A stretch of DNA of 64,000 nt from Microseira wollei NIES-4236 (GCF_020521235.1 NZ_BLAY01000002.1:101602-165601); one strand, 5' to 3'. Positions 37,240 to 48,161 are shown, counted from the stretch's first letter. Made by a program: numbers and translations. The notes: generated by a model from the sequence alone, not told the origin.

Positions 37240-37269
37240 TTGACAAAAATCTAACAAAATTGATATATT
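37240..37269 (+). promoter_or_regulatory. sigma-70-type promoter of the str operon
   Basis: TTGACA (37240-37245), an 18-bp spacer and TATATT (37264-37269), about 50 bp before rpsL. Boxes are near consensus; the assignment is by position and motif only. Confidence 0.6.
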
Positions 37270-37318
37270 CAATGTTTGTGGTAAATTAAAACAGCTAAAA
37301 ACTGTAGATATAGAGGTC

Positions 37319-37696
37319 ATGCCCACCATCCAGCAATTGATTCGTGCTGAACGTCAGAAAATAGAGAAGAAAACAAAATCGCCAGCGTTGAAGAGTTGCC
37401 CGCAACGCCGTGGTGTTTGTACAAGAGTTTACACAACGACGCCGAAAAAACCGAACTCAGCGCTGCGGAAAGTAGCTAGGGTGCGCCTCACATCTGGGTT
37501 TGAGGTAACGGCGTACATTCCGGGAATAGGTCATAATTTGCAAGAACACTCGGTTGTAATGATTCGGGGTGGTCGGGTCAAAGACTTACCCGGTGTCAGA
37601 TACCATATTATTCGCGGCACTTTGGATACAGCAGGAGTCAAGGATCGCAAGCAGGGTCGTTCTAAGTACGGCACGAAGCGTCCTAAGAAAAAATAA
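37319..37696 (+). CDS. rpsL: 30S ribosomal protein S12
   Basis: A 125-residue S12, part of the decoding centre. [40 protein letters not shown] (streptomycin-contact loop) and [18 protein letters not shown] are canonical. First gene of the str operon; a GAGGT site lies just upstream. Confidence 0.98.
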   Translation: MPTIQQLIRAERQKIEKKTKSPALKSCPQRRGVCTRVYTTTPKKPNSALRKVARVRLTSGFEVTAYIPGIGHNLQEHSVVMIRGGRVKDLPGVRYHIIRGTLDTAGVKDRKQGRSKYGTKRPKKK

Positions 37697-37868
37697 TTCC
37701 TGTCATCCCAAGCAGATGAGGCGGTCTTAACAAAAATGACTGTAAAATTGAATTCTGCTGGGCGCAATGCCTGCGCTCAGAATCAACTTGGGAGTGCCTA
37801 AGTCATAGGCAACAGGATTTTATATAAGTCTGATGCCAAAAAAAACAAGTTCCTGTTGAAGGCTTAAT

Positions 37869-38339
37869 ATGTCTCGTCGTACTGTTGCTCAAAAACGTCC
37901 CGTACCGCCAGATTCGGTCTATAACAGTCGTCTAGTTAACATGCTAGTACGACGGGTAATGCGGCACGGCAAAAAGTCACTGGCATTAAGGGTGATTTAC
38001 GATGCCATGAAAATTATCGAGGAACGGACAGGCTCAGATCCATTAGAAACGTTTGAGCAGGCTGTCCGCAACGCTACTCCTCTGGTGGAAGTAAAAGCCC
38101 GCCGGGTGGGTGGCGCAACATACCAAGTGCCGATGGAAGTACGCCCAGACCGGGGTGCAGCGTTGGCGCTAAGGTGGCTGATTCAATTTTCCAGATCCAG
38201 GTCGGGTCGCTCAATGGCGATGAAACTGGCGAACGAGTTGATGGATGCGGCTAACCAAACCGGCAGTTCGATTCGCAAACGGGAAGAAACCCACCGCATG
38301 GCTGAAGCGAACAAAGCTTTTGCTCACTATCGCTATTAG
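37869..38339 (+). CDS. rpsG: 30S ribosomal protein S7
   Basis: A 156-residue S7, a primary assembly protein of the 30S head. [20 protein letters not shown] and [16 protein letters not shown] are diagnostic. 172 bp separate it from rpsL, and fusA follows. Confidence 0.98.
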   Translation: MSRRTVAQKRPVPPDSVYNSRLVNMLVRRVMRHGKKSLALRVIYDAMKIIEERTGSDPLETFEQAVRNATPLVEVKARRVGGATYQVPMEVRPDRGAALALRWLIQFSRSRSGRSMAMKLANELMDAANQTGSSIRKREETHRMAEANKAFAHYRY

Positions 38340-38429
38340 CATTTGGGCAAACCGCTTGACCACAAAAAGTATAGAATCTTAACAGAGAGTAAGGAAATCA
38401 ATACTGCGGCATTAACCAAGGAGGTAGCC

Positions 38430-40505
38430 GTGGCACGTACCGTCCCGCTTGAAAGAACACGCAATATCGGGATTGCCGCCCACATTGATGCGGGCAAGAC
38501 AACGACAACTGAACGGATTCTATTCTATTCGGGGCTGGTTCACAAGATTGGAGAAGTCCATGAAGGAACCACAGTAACGGATTGGATGGAACAAGAGCGG
38601 GAGCGAGGAATTACCATTACTGCTGCCGCTATCAGCACCAGCTGGAAAGACCATCAAATTAACATTATTGACACACCGGGACACGTTGACTTCACGATTG
38701 AAGTCGAACGTTCCATGCGGGTTTTGGATGGAGTAATTGCTGTATTCTGCTCGGTGGGCGGGGTACAGCCTCAGTCTGAGACAGTATGGCGGCAGGCAGA
38801 TCGGTATAACGTGCCTCGGTTCGCCTTTGTTAACAAGATGGATCGGACTGGGGCGAACTTTTATAAAGTTTACGACCAGATACGCGATCGCATGAGAGCC
38901 AACGCAGTACCAATTCAACTTCCGATTGGAGCGGAAAGCGACTTCCAGGGAATTGTAGACTTGGTGCGGATGCGTGCCCTGATCTATAAAGACGATGTCG
39001 GCAAAGAAATCACAGAAACAGATATTCCAGCCGATCTGCAAGCAAAAGCAGAAGAGTTTCGCCTCAAGCTGGTGGAAGCAGTAGCCGAAACCGATGATGT
39101 CTTGACCGAAAAATATCTCGAAGGCGAAGAATTTACTGAAGAGGAAATCAAGCAAGCCCTACGCAAAGGCACGATCGATGGCACGATCGTTCCGATGCTG
39201 TGCGGGTCGGCCTTTAAGAATAAAGGCGTACAGCCGCTGTTGGATGCGGTGATCGATTACCTACCCGCCCCGATTGACATTGCGGCGATTAAGGGAACTA
39301 AGCCAGATGGCACTGAGGTAGAGCGGAGAGCCTCGGATGAAGAGCCACTGTCAGCCTTGGCCTTCAAGATTATGGCAGACCCCTACGGTCGCCTCACCTT
39401 TATTCGCGTTTACTCGGGCGTACTCAAGAAAGGCAGCTACGTGCTGAACGCGACCAAGGGTAAGAAGGAAAGGGTATCGCGGCTGATCGTATTAAAAGCA
39501 GATGAACGGATCGAAGTTGAAGAACTGCGAGCGGGAGATCTGGGTGCGATTTTGGGTCTGAAAGACACATTTACCGGCGATACGATCTGCGAAGAAGGCT
39601 CGCCAGTAATTCTGGAGTCCCTGTTCATCCCCGAACCCGTGATATCGGTGGCGGTGGAACCCAAGACCAAACAGGATATGGAGAAGCTATCCAAAGCTCT
39701 GCAATCCCTGTCGGAAGAAGACCCCACTTTCAGAGTCAATATCGACCAGGAAACCAACCAAACCGTGATTGCCGGGATGGGCGAGTTGCACCTGGAAATC
39801 CTAGTTGACCGGATGCTGCGGGAGTTCAAGGTAGAAGCAAACGTCGGTGCGCCGCAGGTGGCTTACCGCGAAACAATCCGCAAAGCGGTGAGAGCAGAAG
39901 GGAAATTTATCCGCCAGAGCGGTGGTAAAGGTCAGTACGGTCACGCCGTGATCGAAGTGGCACCAGGAGATCCCGGTAGCGGCTTTGAATTCGTCTCCAA
40001 GATCGTTGGGGGTACTGTACCTAAAGAATACATAGGACCCATAGAGCAAGGGATCAAGGAAACCTGCGAATCGGGTATTTTGGCTGGATATCCGGTAATT
40101 GACCTGAAAGCAACCTTGGTGGATGGCTCATACCACGAAGTAGACTCGTCAGAAATGGCGTTTAAGATTGCTGGCTCAATGGCAATAAAAGAGGCAGTCA
40201 ATAAGGCTTCGCCGGTACTGTTGGAGCCTATGATGAAAGTTGAGGTGGAAGTACCGGAAGCATACCTGGGGACTGTAATGGGAAACCTGATTTCCCGTAG
40301 GGGTCAAATCGAAGCTCAAGAAGTCGAACAGGGTCTGGCTAAGGTGACCACTAAAGTCCCACTGGCAGAGATGTTTGGATATGCTACAGATATCCGGTCT
40401 ATGACCCAAGGCAGAGGCATCTTCTCGATGGAGTTCAGCCACTACGATGAAGTGCCTAAGAACGTGGCTGAAGCCATCATCGCCAAGAGCAAAGGGAACT
40501 CTTAG
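38430..40505 (+). CDS. fusA: elongation factor G
   Basis: A 691-residue translocation GTPase. G1 [13 protein letters not shown]3 DTPGHVDF and G4 NKMD lie in the first 150 residues, followed by domains II-V. The start is GTG 38430, because it is preceded by AAGGAGG at 38418-38424 and gives the family N-terminus (V)[17 protein letters not shown]. An in-frame TTG at 38343 would add 29 unrelated residues. Confidence 0.98.
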   Translation: MARTVPLERTRNIGIAAHIDAGKTTTTERILFYSGLVHKIGEVHEGTTVTDWMEQERERGITITAAAISTSWKDHQINIIDTPGHVDFTIEVERSMRVLDGVIAVFCSVGGVQPQSETVWRQADRYNVPRFAFVNKMDRTGANFYKVYDQIRDRMRANAVPIQLPIGAESDFQGIVDLVRMRALIYKDDVGKEITETDIPADLQAKAEEFRLKLVEAVAETDDVLTEKYLEGEEFTEEEIKQALRKGTIDGTIVPMLCGSAFKNKGVQPLLDAVIDYLPAPIDIAAIKGTKPDGTEVERRASDEEPLSALAFKIMADPYGRLTFIRVYSGVLKKGSYVLNATKGKKERVSRLIVLKADERIEVEELRAGDLGAILGLKDTFTGDTICEEGSPVILESLFIPEPVISVAVEPKTKQDMEKLSKALQSLSEEDPTFRVNIDQETNQTVIAGMGELHLEILVDRMLREFKVEANVGAPQVAYRETIRKAVRAEGKFIRQSGGKGQYGHAVIEVAPGDPGSGFEFVSKIVGGTVPKEYIGPIEQGIKETCESGILAGYPVIDLKATLVDGSYHEVDSSEMAFKIAGSMAIKEAVNKASPVLLEPMMKVEVEVPEAYLGTVMGNLISRRGQIEAQEVEQGLAKVTTKVPLAEMFGYATDIRSMTQGRGIFSMEFSHYDEVPKNVAEAIIAKSKGNS

Positions 40506-40527
40506 TTAGTAAAGGAAATTAGCATTC

Positions 40528-41757
40528 ATGGCACGCGCAAAGTTTGAACGGAATAAACCCCACGTCAACATCGGTACTATTGGTCACGTTGACCACGGTA
40601 AAACAACCTTAACAGCAGCCATCACCATGACCTTGGCAGCTCTTGGTCAGGCGCAGGCAAAAAAATACGATGAAATTGATGCGGCGCCAGAAGAAAAGGC
40701 ACGGGGTATTACCATCAACACCGCTCACGTAGAGTATGAAACCGCAAAACGGCACTATGCTCACGTGGATTGCCCCGGGCACGCGGACTATGTGAAGAAC
40801 ATGATCACGGGTGCTGCTCAAATGGACGGTGCTATTCTGGTAGTTTCTGCGGCTGATGGTCCTATGCCTCAAACCCGCGAACACATCCTCTTGGCAAGAC
40901 AGGTAGGTGTTCCCAGTCTGGTGGTCTTCTTAAATAAAGAAGACATGGTGGATGACGCAGAACTCCTGGAACTGGTAGAATTGGAAGTTCGTGAGTTACT
41001 GTCTAGCTACCAATTCCCTGGTGATGATATTCCAGTTGTGATCGGCTCGGGTCTGCAAGCGCTGGAAGCAATGGTTGCTAATCCCAAGACAGCACGGGGT
41101 GAGAATAAGTGGGTAGATAAAATCTACGCGTTAATGGACGCTGTAGATGCTTATATCCCTACTCCCGAACGGGATATTGATAAACCGTTCCTGATGGCTG
41201 TAGAAGACGTGTTCTCTATCACAGGTCGTGGAACTGTAGCTACAGGTCGTATTGAGCGGGGTAAGGTTAAAATCGGTGACAACGTGGAACTGGTCGGCAT
41301 TAAAGCTACCCGTAGCACCACCGTTACTGGGATCGAGATGTTTAAGAAGAGCCTTGAGGAAGGGATGGCTGGTGACAACGCCGGTATCCTGCTGCGGGGT
41401 ATCCAAAAGGCCGACATCGAGCGCGGGATGGTGATTGCCAAGCCGGGTTCGATCACGCCTCACACTCAGTTTGAAGGTGAAGTGTACGTTTTGACGGAAA
41501 AAGAAGGCGGTCGCAAAACGCCTTTCTTCCCTGGCTACCGTCCTCAGTTCTACGTGCGGACAACCGACGTAACTGGAACGATCGCAGCATTCACGGCAGA
41601 TGACGGTAGCGCGGCAGAAATGGTGATGCCCGGTGACCGCGTTAAAATGACCGTGGAATTAATCAACGCGATCGCAATTGAGCAAGGTATGCGCTTCGCG
41701 ATTCGCGAAGGTGGTCGCACCATCGGTGCAGGTGTCGTATCGAAGATCCTCAAGTAG
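40528..41757 (+). CDS. tuf: elongation factor Tu
   Basis: A 409-residue EF-Tu that brings aminoacyl-tRNA to the ribosome. [20 protein letters not shown], the P-loop [16 protein letters not shown] and NKED are all present; domains 2 and 3 are complete ([14 protein letters not shown] end). 22 bp after fusA. Confidence 0.99.
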   Translation: MARAKFERNKPHVNIGTIGHVDHGKTTLTAAITMTLAALGQAQAKKYDEIDAAPEEKARGITINTAHVEYETAKRHYAHVDCPGHADYVKNMITGAAQMDGAILVVSAADGPMPQTREHILLARQVGVPSLVVFLNKEDMVDDAELLELVELEVRELLSSYQFPGDDIPVVIGSGLQALEAMVANPKTARGENKWVDKIYALMDAVDAYIPTPERDIDKPFLMAVEDVFSITGRGTVATGRIERGKVKIGDNVELVGIKATRSTTVTGIEMFKKSLEEGMAGDNAGILLRGIQKADIERGMVIAKPGSITPHTQFEGEVYVLTEKEGGRKTPFFPGYRPQFYVRTTDVTGTIAAFTADDGSAAEMVMPGDRVKMTVELINAIAIEQGMRFAIREGGRTIGAGVVSKILK

Positions 41758-41776
41758 ACACTTTCCTTTTTAATTA

Positions 41777-41823
41777 AGAGCAGAAAGGCAACTACCCGTT
41801 TGGGAAGTCTGCTTTTCTGCTCT
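41777..41823. terminator. stem-loop between tuf and rpsJ
   Basis: AGAGCAGAAAGGCA (41777-41790) pairs with TGCTTTTCTGCTCT (41810-41823) with one mismatch, loop of 19. There is no T tract after it, so it could be a processing or attenuation structure rather than a full terminator. Confidence 0.55.
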
Positions 41824-41876
41824 GGCTTCTGGAAAAACAAAAATAATCGTTTTCAACCGAACCTGGAAAACTGAAA

Positions 41877-42194
41877 ATGGCAACGATTCAACAGCAAAAA
41901 ATTCGCATTCGACTCAAGGCTTTCGACCGCCGCTTGCTCGATACTTCTTGTGAAAAGATTGTAGATACGGCAAATCGGACAAACGCTACAGCAATCGGCC
42001 CGATTCCCCTGCCGACTAAACGCCGTATTTACTGCGTGCTGCGCTCGCCCCACGTTGATAAAGATTCGCGGGAACATTTTGAAACGCGCACCCATCGCCG
42101 CATTATTGATATTTACCAGCCTTCTTCTAAAACCATTGATGCTTTGATGAAACTCGACCTGCCAGCTGGCGTGGATATTGAAGTGAAGCTGTAA
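41877..42194 (+). CDS. rpsJ: 30S ribosomal protein S10
   Basis: A 105-residue S10/Nus[38 protein letters not shown] and [17 protein letters not shown] are canonical. In cyanobacteria rpsJ often closes the str cluster, as here; the next hairpin looks like the operon terminator. Confidence 0.98.
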   Translation: MATIQQQKIRIRLKAFDRRLLDTSCEKIVDTANRTNATAIGPIPLPTKRRIYCVLRSPHVDKDSREHFETRTHRRIIDIYQPSSKTIDALMKLDLPAGVDIEVKL

Positions 42195-42219
42195 GCAAAA
42201 CTGGCAAGTTGGCAAGGGT

Positions 42220-42262
42220 AGCCCTTGAGTGCTAATGCTCAAGGGCTGCTTACTTTATTACC
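42220..42262 (+). terminator. rho-independent-like terminator after rpsJ
   Basis: AGCCCTTGAG (42220-42229) and CTCAAGGGCT (42238-42247) form a perfect 10-bp stem with an 8-nt loop, followed by the T-rich TACTTTATTACCTTTTTT. Confidence 0.75.
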
Positions 42263-42318
42263 TTTTTTAGGAGCAGATCCGTTAAAGTAAGTAAATAAGC
42301 GCCTTTACTTTCTGTACT

Positions 42319-42966
42319 ATGGCATCCTCTTCCTCAATTGCTGTTAGAGAGCTTCCTCTGTTCCCGTTGCCGGAAGTAGTTTTATTTCCAGGTAGACCGC
42401 TGCCTCTACACATTTTTGAGTTTCGTTACAGAATCATGATGAACACGATTCTGGAGAGCGATCGCCGCTTCGGGATTCAGCTGTGGGATCAGGTTAAGGG
42501 ACAACCCGCCGATGTGGGGTGCTGTGCCGAAATTATTAGATACCAGCGTCTCCCAGACGATCGCATGAAGATCTTAACCTTAGGGCAGCAGCGGTTCCGC
42601 GTCCTGGAGTATGTCCGAGAAAAACCTTACCGAGTCGGCTTGGTGGAATGGCTCGAAGATACCCCGCCACAGAAGAACTTGGTTCCTTTAGCAGCAGAAG
42701 TAGAACAACTGCTGCGGGATGTGGTACGTCTTTCGGCTAAGTTGACCGAGCAAAATATCGAATTACCCGATGATATCCCCAGTCTGCCTAGAGAATTATC
42801 TTATTGGGTCGCCAGCAATCTCGCTGGCGTGGCATTAGAGCAACAGGCAATGCTAGAAATGCAAGATACTGCGGCGAGACTGGAACGGGAAGCGGAAATT
42901 CTCACCTCTACGCGCAATCATCTGGCGGCGCGGACTGTGCTAAAAGATACGCTGAAAAGTAGCTAA
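42319..42966 (+). CDS. LON peptidase substrate-binding (Lon-N) domain protein
   Basis: A 215-residue protein with the Lon N-terminal domain only (ELPLFPLPEVVLFPGRPLPL, IFEFRYRIMM). It lacks the AAA and protease domains of Lon. Such stand-alone proteins may bind unfolded clients; the function is unproven. The 3' end is followed by TAATGGG heptamers. Confidence 0.88.
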   Translation: MASSSSIAVRELPLFPLPEVVLFPGRPLPLHIFEFRYRIMMNTILESDRRFGIQLWDQVKGQPADVGCCAEIIRYQRLPDDRMKILTLGQQRFRVLEYVREKPYRVGLVEWLEDTPPQKNLVPLAAEVEQLLRDVVRLSAKLTEQNIELPDDIPSLPRELSYWVASNLAGVALEQQAMLEMQDTAARLEREAEILTSTRNHLAARTVLKDTLKSS

Positions 42967-43013
42967 TGGGTAATGGGTAATTGGTAATGATTTTGCCAAT
43001 CTACCTCTCGCCC

Positions 43014-44429
43014 TTACTCGGATCGAGTACTTGAATATCCTGAAGTTAAAGGATATAAATTATACCAGTGACGAACGGCGAGCCATATGACCGAGAGCAG
43101 CCCCGCTAGGCTAAGGGTTAGACCGCTGTAGGTGACTAATAACCCTAAAACGGGCAAAATTGCCCCGGCAATGGTACAAATAACGGCGGCGAGGTGGACG
43201 CGACGATTTGACCCCAGTCCCCAGGCTAGGGCTAGCAGGACAAGGGAAATACCTGTCCACGCTATTTGGGCATTGACAAAACGGCTGAGATATGTTAAAG
43301 CCAGGATGCAGGCGAAGAAGGTAGCGCCAGCGATCGCTACATCTCGTAAACTCATCGGTAGGGATAAGTACAGCAACAATAACCACCACAGGAATAAAGC
43401 TGGAGCCAGTATCAGCAAGCGGGGTAAAATCCCAGTATTCTGAGCCGGTTTAATCGCTGTAAATACTCCGAAGGGGTTGAGGACGGAAACATTATCGTCA
43501 AATACCCAGGTAAAGCGTGTGCCTTTTGCTTCTTCTTTGCTCTCAGTAGGAACGATACCGCTAGCAAAATCGGCTGCGGGGAAATTAGCCAGTACGCTGA
43601 GGCGAAAATTGGAAAGTAGTTGTTCGCTGGCATTATAAACCCAACGCGGCGCGCCTTGAGCTTTATAGGTGACGCGAAAGCGAGTTTTTTCGTTTGGTTG
43701 TAGGCGGAAAGGAAAGCTATATTCCCCTGGATTTTTGGGTTGCAGTCTTGTACCGTTTCGCTCTACCTTAAAATTTTGTAATAGAGAGTAACCGTTGGGT
43801 GGGGAGATTTCAAAGAAAAAATTCTCAGCTTGGTTTAGACGATTCGTTGCTTGATAGTCAGCGCTAAAATCTAAAAGATAAATTGCTCGACCCTGCTTTT
43901 GGGGGTCTGGGACTTGGTCAATTTTAACCTCAATTTGCGATCCGGTGAGTGCGAGAAAGCGATTAATTGCTCGCTTTTCCTGGACTCGGACAAGCCTGTC
44001 ACCTACTTGAGTATTGTAAGTATAGGGTGCGCCAATAATGTAGCGCACTTGGGGTGCTGGTTGTTCTAAACGTTCTCCGGCGACAGTTTCGGCGACTTTA
44101 GCTACTCGTGCTTGTTCCCAAAAGTGGTACCGAGTGCTTAAGGTTGAGCAGAGAAAAAATCCGCCTACTAAGAGGATTAAAATTAAGGCTGTATGTTGCA
44201 ATCCTCGTAGCAATACTGAGTAGCGGAAGAGCCATTCGCCGATGAAAATGGCTTGTTCGGGTTCGTCGCGGCGGAGGGAGAAACTTAGGAGAGCAATCGC
44301 TATTCCTAATAGTCCTACTAAACCAGTTAAAATTAGGAATGTACGAAGTAGCTGTTTGCCAAATTCAATTAATTGGGTTGCTTGGGTAAGATCGGGTAAC
44401 CCTGGAATACCTTGGGCTAGGTCAACCAT
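43014..44429 (-). CDS. multi-pass membrane protein of unknown function (CreD-like layout)
   Basis: 471 residues. Two membrane helices (~28-50 and ~78-98), a large extracytoplasmic region (~100-330, beta-rich: FFFEISPPNGYSLLQNFKVE, RFRVTYKAQGAPRWVYN) and about six closely spaced C-terminal helices (~338-460). The layout (TM, soluble, TM bundle) recalls CreD-type envelope proteins, but I see no decisive motif. ATG 44429 is followed by a plausible non-cleaved helix. Confidence 0.6.
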   Translation of the reverse strand: MVDLAQGIPGLPDLTQATQLIEFGKQLLRTFLILTGLVGLLGIAIALLSFSLRRDEPEQAIFIGEWLFRYSVLLRGLQHTALILILLVGGFFLCSTLSTRYHFWEQARVAKVAETVAGERLEQPAPQVRYIIGAPYTYNTQVGDRLVRVQEKRAINRFLALTGSQIEVKIDQVPDPQKQGRAIYLLDFSADYQATNRLNQAENFFFEISPPNGYSLLQNFKVERNGTRLQPKNPGEYSFPFRLQPNEKTRFRVTYKAQGAPRWVYNASEQLLSNFRLSVLANFPAADFASGIVPTESKEEAKGTRFTWVFDDNVSVLNPFGVFTAIKPAQNTGILPRLLILAPALFLWWLLLLYLSLPMSLRDVAIAGATFFACILALTYLSRFVNAQIAWTGISLVLLALAWGLGSNRRVHLAAVICTIAGAILPVLGLLVTYSGLTLSLAGLLSVIWLAVRHWYNLYPLTSGYSSTRSE

Positions 44430-44572
44430 AGGATAAGTTTTTTAAGGATATACCCAGTCAGACTGATATAATTTGTCAAAAGTTTCTGGCTTGACAAAAA
44501 TTTTCTTTTTAATGAACCGCCAAGAAGCCAAGGACGCAGAGGAAGAGTAGAGAGAGAATTTTTGATGTTTAA

Positions 44573-44962
44573 ATGGGAGATCGAACTTGTGAGTCAATTG
44601 TTGGCTGTTTGGTTGGAACTGCTGTGGGTGATGGTTTTGGATTGCTTTATCAAGGGTTAAGTAAGCGTCAGCTAGTTCGTGTTTATCCGCATTTGAATCA
44701 ATCTCAATTTTTGTTTGGTAGAGGGATGATTTATGATGATACGGAATATACTTGTACAGTGGCTAAATTGCTGATTGTTTCGGCGGGAAATGTCGATATA
44801 TTTAAGCAAGATTTGGGGATTAGATTGCGGTTTTGGTGACTCGGTTTACCGGCTGGAATTGGATATGGGAGGTTAGAAGCGATTTTGAAGTTGTGGTTGG
44901 GATATCGCTCTGGTGTCTTCTCGGCTGGAAATGGTGCCGCGATGCGAATAGCTAATAACGCA
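44573..44962 (+). pseudogene. ADP-ribosylglycohydrolase (DraG-like) remnant
   Basis: ATG 44573 opens MGDRTCESIVGCLVGTAVGD and MIYDDTEYTCTVAKLL, the N-terminal metal-binding features of ADP-ribosylglycohydrolases. A TGA at 44837 interrupts RLRFW; the same frame then continues LGLPAGIGYGRLEAILKLWL and FSAGNGAAMRIA before entering the inverted-repeat element at 44955. The C-terminal ~200 residues are missing. Confidence 0.75.
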
Positions 44963-45091
44963 AGTTGCTAGTTATAAACTTTGGCGTTGCTAATGGCTAA
45001 TTGCTAATTGCTAATATAGGATTTTTACCAATCTCGCCATTAGCCATTAGCCATTAGCCGCTCATCGAGAGATAACTAGCAACTTGAGTTA
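44955..45091. mobile_element. MITE-like element D (137 bp)
   Basis: Ends TAACGCAAGTTGCTAGTTA (44955-44973) and TAACTAGCAACTTGAGTTA (45073-45091). Interior: ATAAACTTTGGCGTTGC, GCTAATT/GCTAATG heptamers, TATAGGATTTTTACCAATCT, CATTAGC heptamers. It is the cleanest copy of the family. Confidence 0.75.
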
Positions 45092-45137
45092 ATAGCTAAT
45101 GGTTTTTGGAGCCATTAGCTATTAGCACCTTTGCGAT

Positions 45138-45962
45138 TTAGGCAACTGGGGCAGCAACTCTATCAAGGATAGCTTTGCGCTTTTCTAGGTCAAATCCATA
45201 GCCGTGGGGAAGAATATGAAGCCTCGCGCCGCAAATTGCCATCGGCTCATCTTTCAAGACATCATCGGCGTTGCTATGGGTAATTTCCGAGTCATCGACA
45301 ACGGTAACAGAGCCAGCGCCAATGACTTCAAATTTGTTGCCATTGACTGCTACGGCTGTATTTTCGTCAATACCGATTCCCAAGACGGCTGGCTGCTGTG
45401 CCAAGGCTGAAATTAAGCGTCCCAGACGTCCGCGCTGGGAGAAATGCTGATCGACTACAATTCCCGGAAGGAAGCCCATACCAGGCCCCATTGCCACAGT
45501 ATCAGCGCGAGGATTTGTCTCGGAGTCTCCTTCAATAATCATTACATCTGGCATCATGGCAGCACCGGCGCTTGTGCCTGCGACTACAATTCCTTCAGCG
45601 TAACGCCTGTGAATTGCTGTATCGAGTTTGGTGTCTTTAATTAAGCTGATGATGCGAGCTTGATCTCCTCCAGTAAAAAATACGCCAGTTGCTTGTTCAA
45701 TGAATTCTAAGTAGTCTGGTTTATCTGCATCTTCTCGATATTCGGTGTCAATCACTTTAACCTCTTCGGCGCCCAGACGCTCAAAGATTCTGGTGTAGTC
45801 GTCTCCTACTTCTCTGGGCAAGCTGGTGGCAGCTGTCATAATTGCAATGCGAGCTTTGGTACCTCCGGCGCGTCGCACGAATTCCCGCAGGATTCTGCAT
45901 TCGCCTTCTTTTTCTTCTGCACCGCCGATGATTAGTAATTGCCCGCGCTTATCGTCAGTCAT
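45138..45962 (-). CDS. cphB: cyanophycinase
   Basis: A 274-residue S51-type serine peptidase that degrades the storage polymer cyanophycin to beta-Asp-Arg dipeptides. The nucleophile is S131 in VVAGTSAGAAMM. QLLIIGGAEEKEGECRIL and FFTGGDQARII are typical. No cphA (cyanophycin synthetase) is visible nearby, although it is often adjacent; sequence from 45963 on holds no gene until 46425. Confidence 0.95.
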   Translation of the reverse strand: MTDDKRGQLLIIGGAEEKEGECRILREFVRRAGGTKARIAIMTAATSLPREVGDDYTRIFERLGAEEVKVIDTEYREDADKPDYLEFIEQATGVFFTGGDQARIISLIKDTKLDTAIHRRYAEGIVVAGTSAGAAMMPDVMIIEGDSETNPRADTVAMGPGMGFLPGIVVDQHFSQRGRLGRLISALAQQPAVLGIGIDENTAVAVNGNKFEVIGAGSVTVVDDSEITHSNADDVLKDEPMAICGARLHILPHGYGFDLEKRKAILDRVAAPVA

Positions 45963-46424
45963 ACAAGCTCCATTTTTGAGGTCTTCTTTTAAGAAAACAT
46001 CACAATCGAATCGTGGGAAACAGCCAAACGGTAGATTCTTATACAGAATTTCCAGTAATTTGGCTACCGGGGTAGACTTGCCATGGCACAGGGTAGGATA
46101 GTGGCAAGTGATTAGGTGGCAATGCCTGAGAACTCACTACCGGCTGACTCACTAGTCCTCTGAAATCCCAAGTGTCCCACAAGCTGACCGCAGTCTCGTT
46201 AGGCCGCAAGTTGCTAGTTATAAACTTTGGCGGTGCTAATTGCTAATTGCTAATTGCTAATATAGGATTTTTACCAATCTCGCGATTAGCCTCGTTCCCC
46301 AGGCGGTCGCCTAGGAACGCCATTAGCCACTAGCAATAATTCCAAAATCAGAAGATCAGGATTTTAGATTTGGGATTGAGCTGGGGGCGGGTTTATCTAA
46401 AATGTCTGTAAAACCCGCCTTTAC
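45963..46424. other. intergenic region with partial MITE-like element E
   Basis: 46206-46340 carries GCAAGTTGCTAGTTATAAAC, the same interior as element D (CTTTGGCGGTGCTAATTGC, TATAGGATTTTTACCAATCT) and CATTAGC units. The right terminal repeat is missing, replaced by a CCCCAGGCGGTCGCCTAGG palindrome, so E is a decayed copy. 46383-46424 contains the dispersed GGGCGGGTTTA...AAACCCGCC inverted repeat. Confidence 0.65.
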
Positions 46425-47267
46425 TTAATGCTTGATAAATGAATAGTTGCTCCAATTGCTGACGGGTCGATAACCAATCTTATGATAGATGTGATTGGAA
46501 GTGGGATTGGCTAAATCTGTATAGAGAAAGCAGTATTTGCAACCGCTATCGAGCAGGTTTTGACTGAGGGCGGCGACGCAGGAAGTGGCATAACCTTTTT
46601 GGCGGTATTCGGGTGGAGTATATACCGCCGTGATGCGCTTTCCGTTGGGTGTTGAACCTCCAGAAAAAACCATTGATACGGGGATTTTATCTTCCCAAAT
46701 ATAGGCTAGATTGTGCTTGAGGTGATACTCAATGTTGCGAGCGCTATTTTTCTCATTCTCTCCTAATGCGTCGAGTTCAAAGGCTTTATACCATTCTAGT
46801 AATAGTTGGCGATCGCTCTCAAGAGCCAATCGCAAATAACCGCTAGATTTGGCAATTGGTTCGACGGTTTGCAACTGATGAATTCGCATTTGCATTTCTA
46901 TCTCATAAGATTCACCTGTTAGCTTCTGCCAGGTTTGAGCAAATGCAAGTGCTTCATCTGTCAAAGCATTGACGCCGGGAAGCGGTTCTTTTTGCGCGTG
47001 TAAGTCGGATGCGATCGCTTCCAATGCAGCAAAATCCTCTACCTTTGATAGTACCGCCGCATACGGTGCTGTTTTAACTGCAACTGCTACCACCTTTCCC
47101 CCATCTTCTACGGATGCTAAATAGGGGTTTTTGTCGTATCTTTGCGGATAGTTAATTAAAGTATCGATGATGCCAAACAGCAAGCAGTGATGGGCTTCGT
47201 AGTTTAGCAGATAGTCTTTAACTTGTTGGTAAAATTGACTCGCGTCTTCAAACCGATGCAGTTTCAT
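46425..47267 (-). CDS. GNAT-family N-acetyltransferase
   Basis: 280 residues with the acetyl-CoA fold in the C-terminal half (RITAVYTPPEYRQKGYATSC gives the R/Q-x-x-G-x-A loop) and an N-terminal extension (HCLLFGIIDTLINYP, VVAVAVKTAPYAAVLSK) as in two-domain GNATs. The substrate is unknown. It ends 4 bp after the next acetyltransferase gene, forming a pair. Confidence 0.85.
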   Translation of the reverse strand: MKLHRFEDASQFYQQVKDYLLNYEAHHCLLFGIIDTLINYPQRYDKNPYLASVEDGGKVVAVAVKTAPYAAVLSKVEDFAALEAIASDLHAQKEPLPGVNALTDEALAFAQTWQKLTGESYEIEMQMRIHQLQTVEPIAKSSGYLRLALESDRQLLLEWYKAFELDALGENEKNSARNIEYHLKHNLAYIWEDKIPVSMVFSGGSTPNGKRITAVYTPPEYRQKGYATSCVAALSQNLLDSGCKYCFLYTDLANPTSNHIYHKIGYRPVSNWSNYSFIKH

Positions 47268-47270
47268 AAC

Positions 47271-47786
47271 TCACTCCCATTCAGCGCGCGATATTGAGTA
47301 GAAAACTAAGTCTAGATTGTTAACGTTGGCTGCTTTTTCAAATTTCATCCCGGCTTTCTGCATTACGCGCAATGATGCGAGATTAGGTGCATCTGCATTT
47401 GCCACAATGCGATCGAAACCCAGTTGTTCAAAACCATACTTTATCGTGGCTTTGGCAATTTCTGTAGCATATCCCCGATTCCAATATTCGGGGGCGACTC
47501 CATAAATCATTTCCAATTCTGGCGGCGTATGAAAATACCAAAAGCCACCGAAACCTATGAGGATTTCTTGTTCGCGCAGAAACACTCCCCAAAGACCAAA
47601 ATTATTAGTCTGGAAGCAAGCGATACTTTTTTCAATCAGGGAAGCGACTTCCTCTCTGGGGATTACTTTGTCGTCGCAAAGATATTTACGCACATCGGGA
47701 TGAATCCACATTTGATGCAGCGCATCCACATCATCTAGCGTAAATGGGCGAAATTTGAGTCTAGCGGTTTCAATTTCAGGTGACAT
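47271..47786 (-). CDS. GNAT-family N-acetyltransferase (RimJ/RimL type)
   Basis: 171 residues. ETARLKFRPFTLDDVDALHQ starts the domain, and EYWNRGYATEIAKATIKYGF provides the acetyl-CoA loop. Probably modifies a small molecule or a protein N-terminus. Upstream partner of the 46425 gene. Confidence 0.88.
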   Translation of the reverse strand: MSPEIETARLKFRPFTLDDVDALHQMWIHPDVRKYLCDDKVIPREEVASLIEKSIACFQTNNFGLWGVFLREQEILIGFGGFWYFHTPPELEMIYGVAPEYWNRGYATEIAKATIKYGFEQLGFDRIVANADAPNLASLRVMQKAGMKFEKAANVNNLDLVFYSISRAEWE

Positions 47787-48161
47787 CGCGTTAACTCTCC
47801 CATCAAGTTTATAGCGGATTGCAGCCGTATGAGCTGCGCCTTCGTTTGTGTAGCGGCAGCATTAATGCTGCCGCTACACAAACAAGCCAAAAGGCTGTAC
47901 CTCACTCACTTACAATCCGCTGTATTAAGCTACATTTTGCCACCATTCAATTCCAGAAAACCGGCTAGATTTTACCACCTACACGTAAATAGTCAGTGCA
48001 GAAATGCCCCTAGCCATTTTTCTAGGTATGCTTCTGCCCATTTTACCGATGTCGCTGGCTTTGAGAATAAGGCATTCTGAGGACATGAGGGAATTGAAAA
48101 TTGTTCTTACCAATTACCAATTACTCATTACCAATTACCCATTACCAAATGGAGTTGTTAA
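47787..48161. repeat. hairpin element related to 20919-21042, plus heptamers
   Basis: 47811-47927 repeats the layout of 20919-21042. The core GTTTGTGTAGCGGCAGCATT and its complement form a perfect 40-bp palindrome (47844-47883) with a CAGCATTAATGCTG centre. 48110-48148 carries ATTACCA heptamers just before the next gene; no ribosome binding site of note. Confidence 0.85.

Noticed and set aside
38343..38429. Longer EF-G N-terminus from TTG 38343
   Set aside because: GTG 38430 has a perfect AAGGAGG and gives the family N-terminus; the extension has no homology to EF-G.
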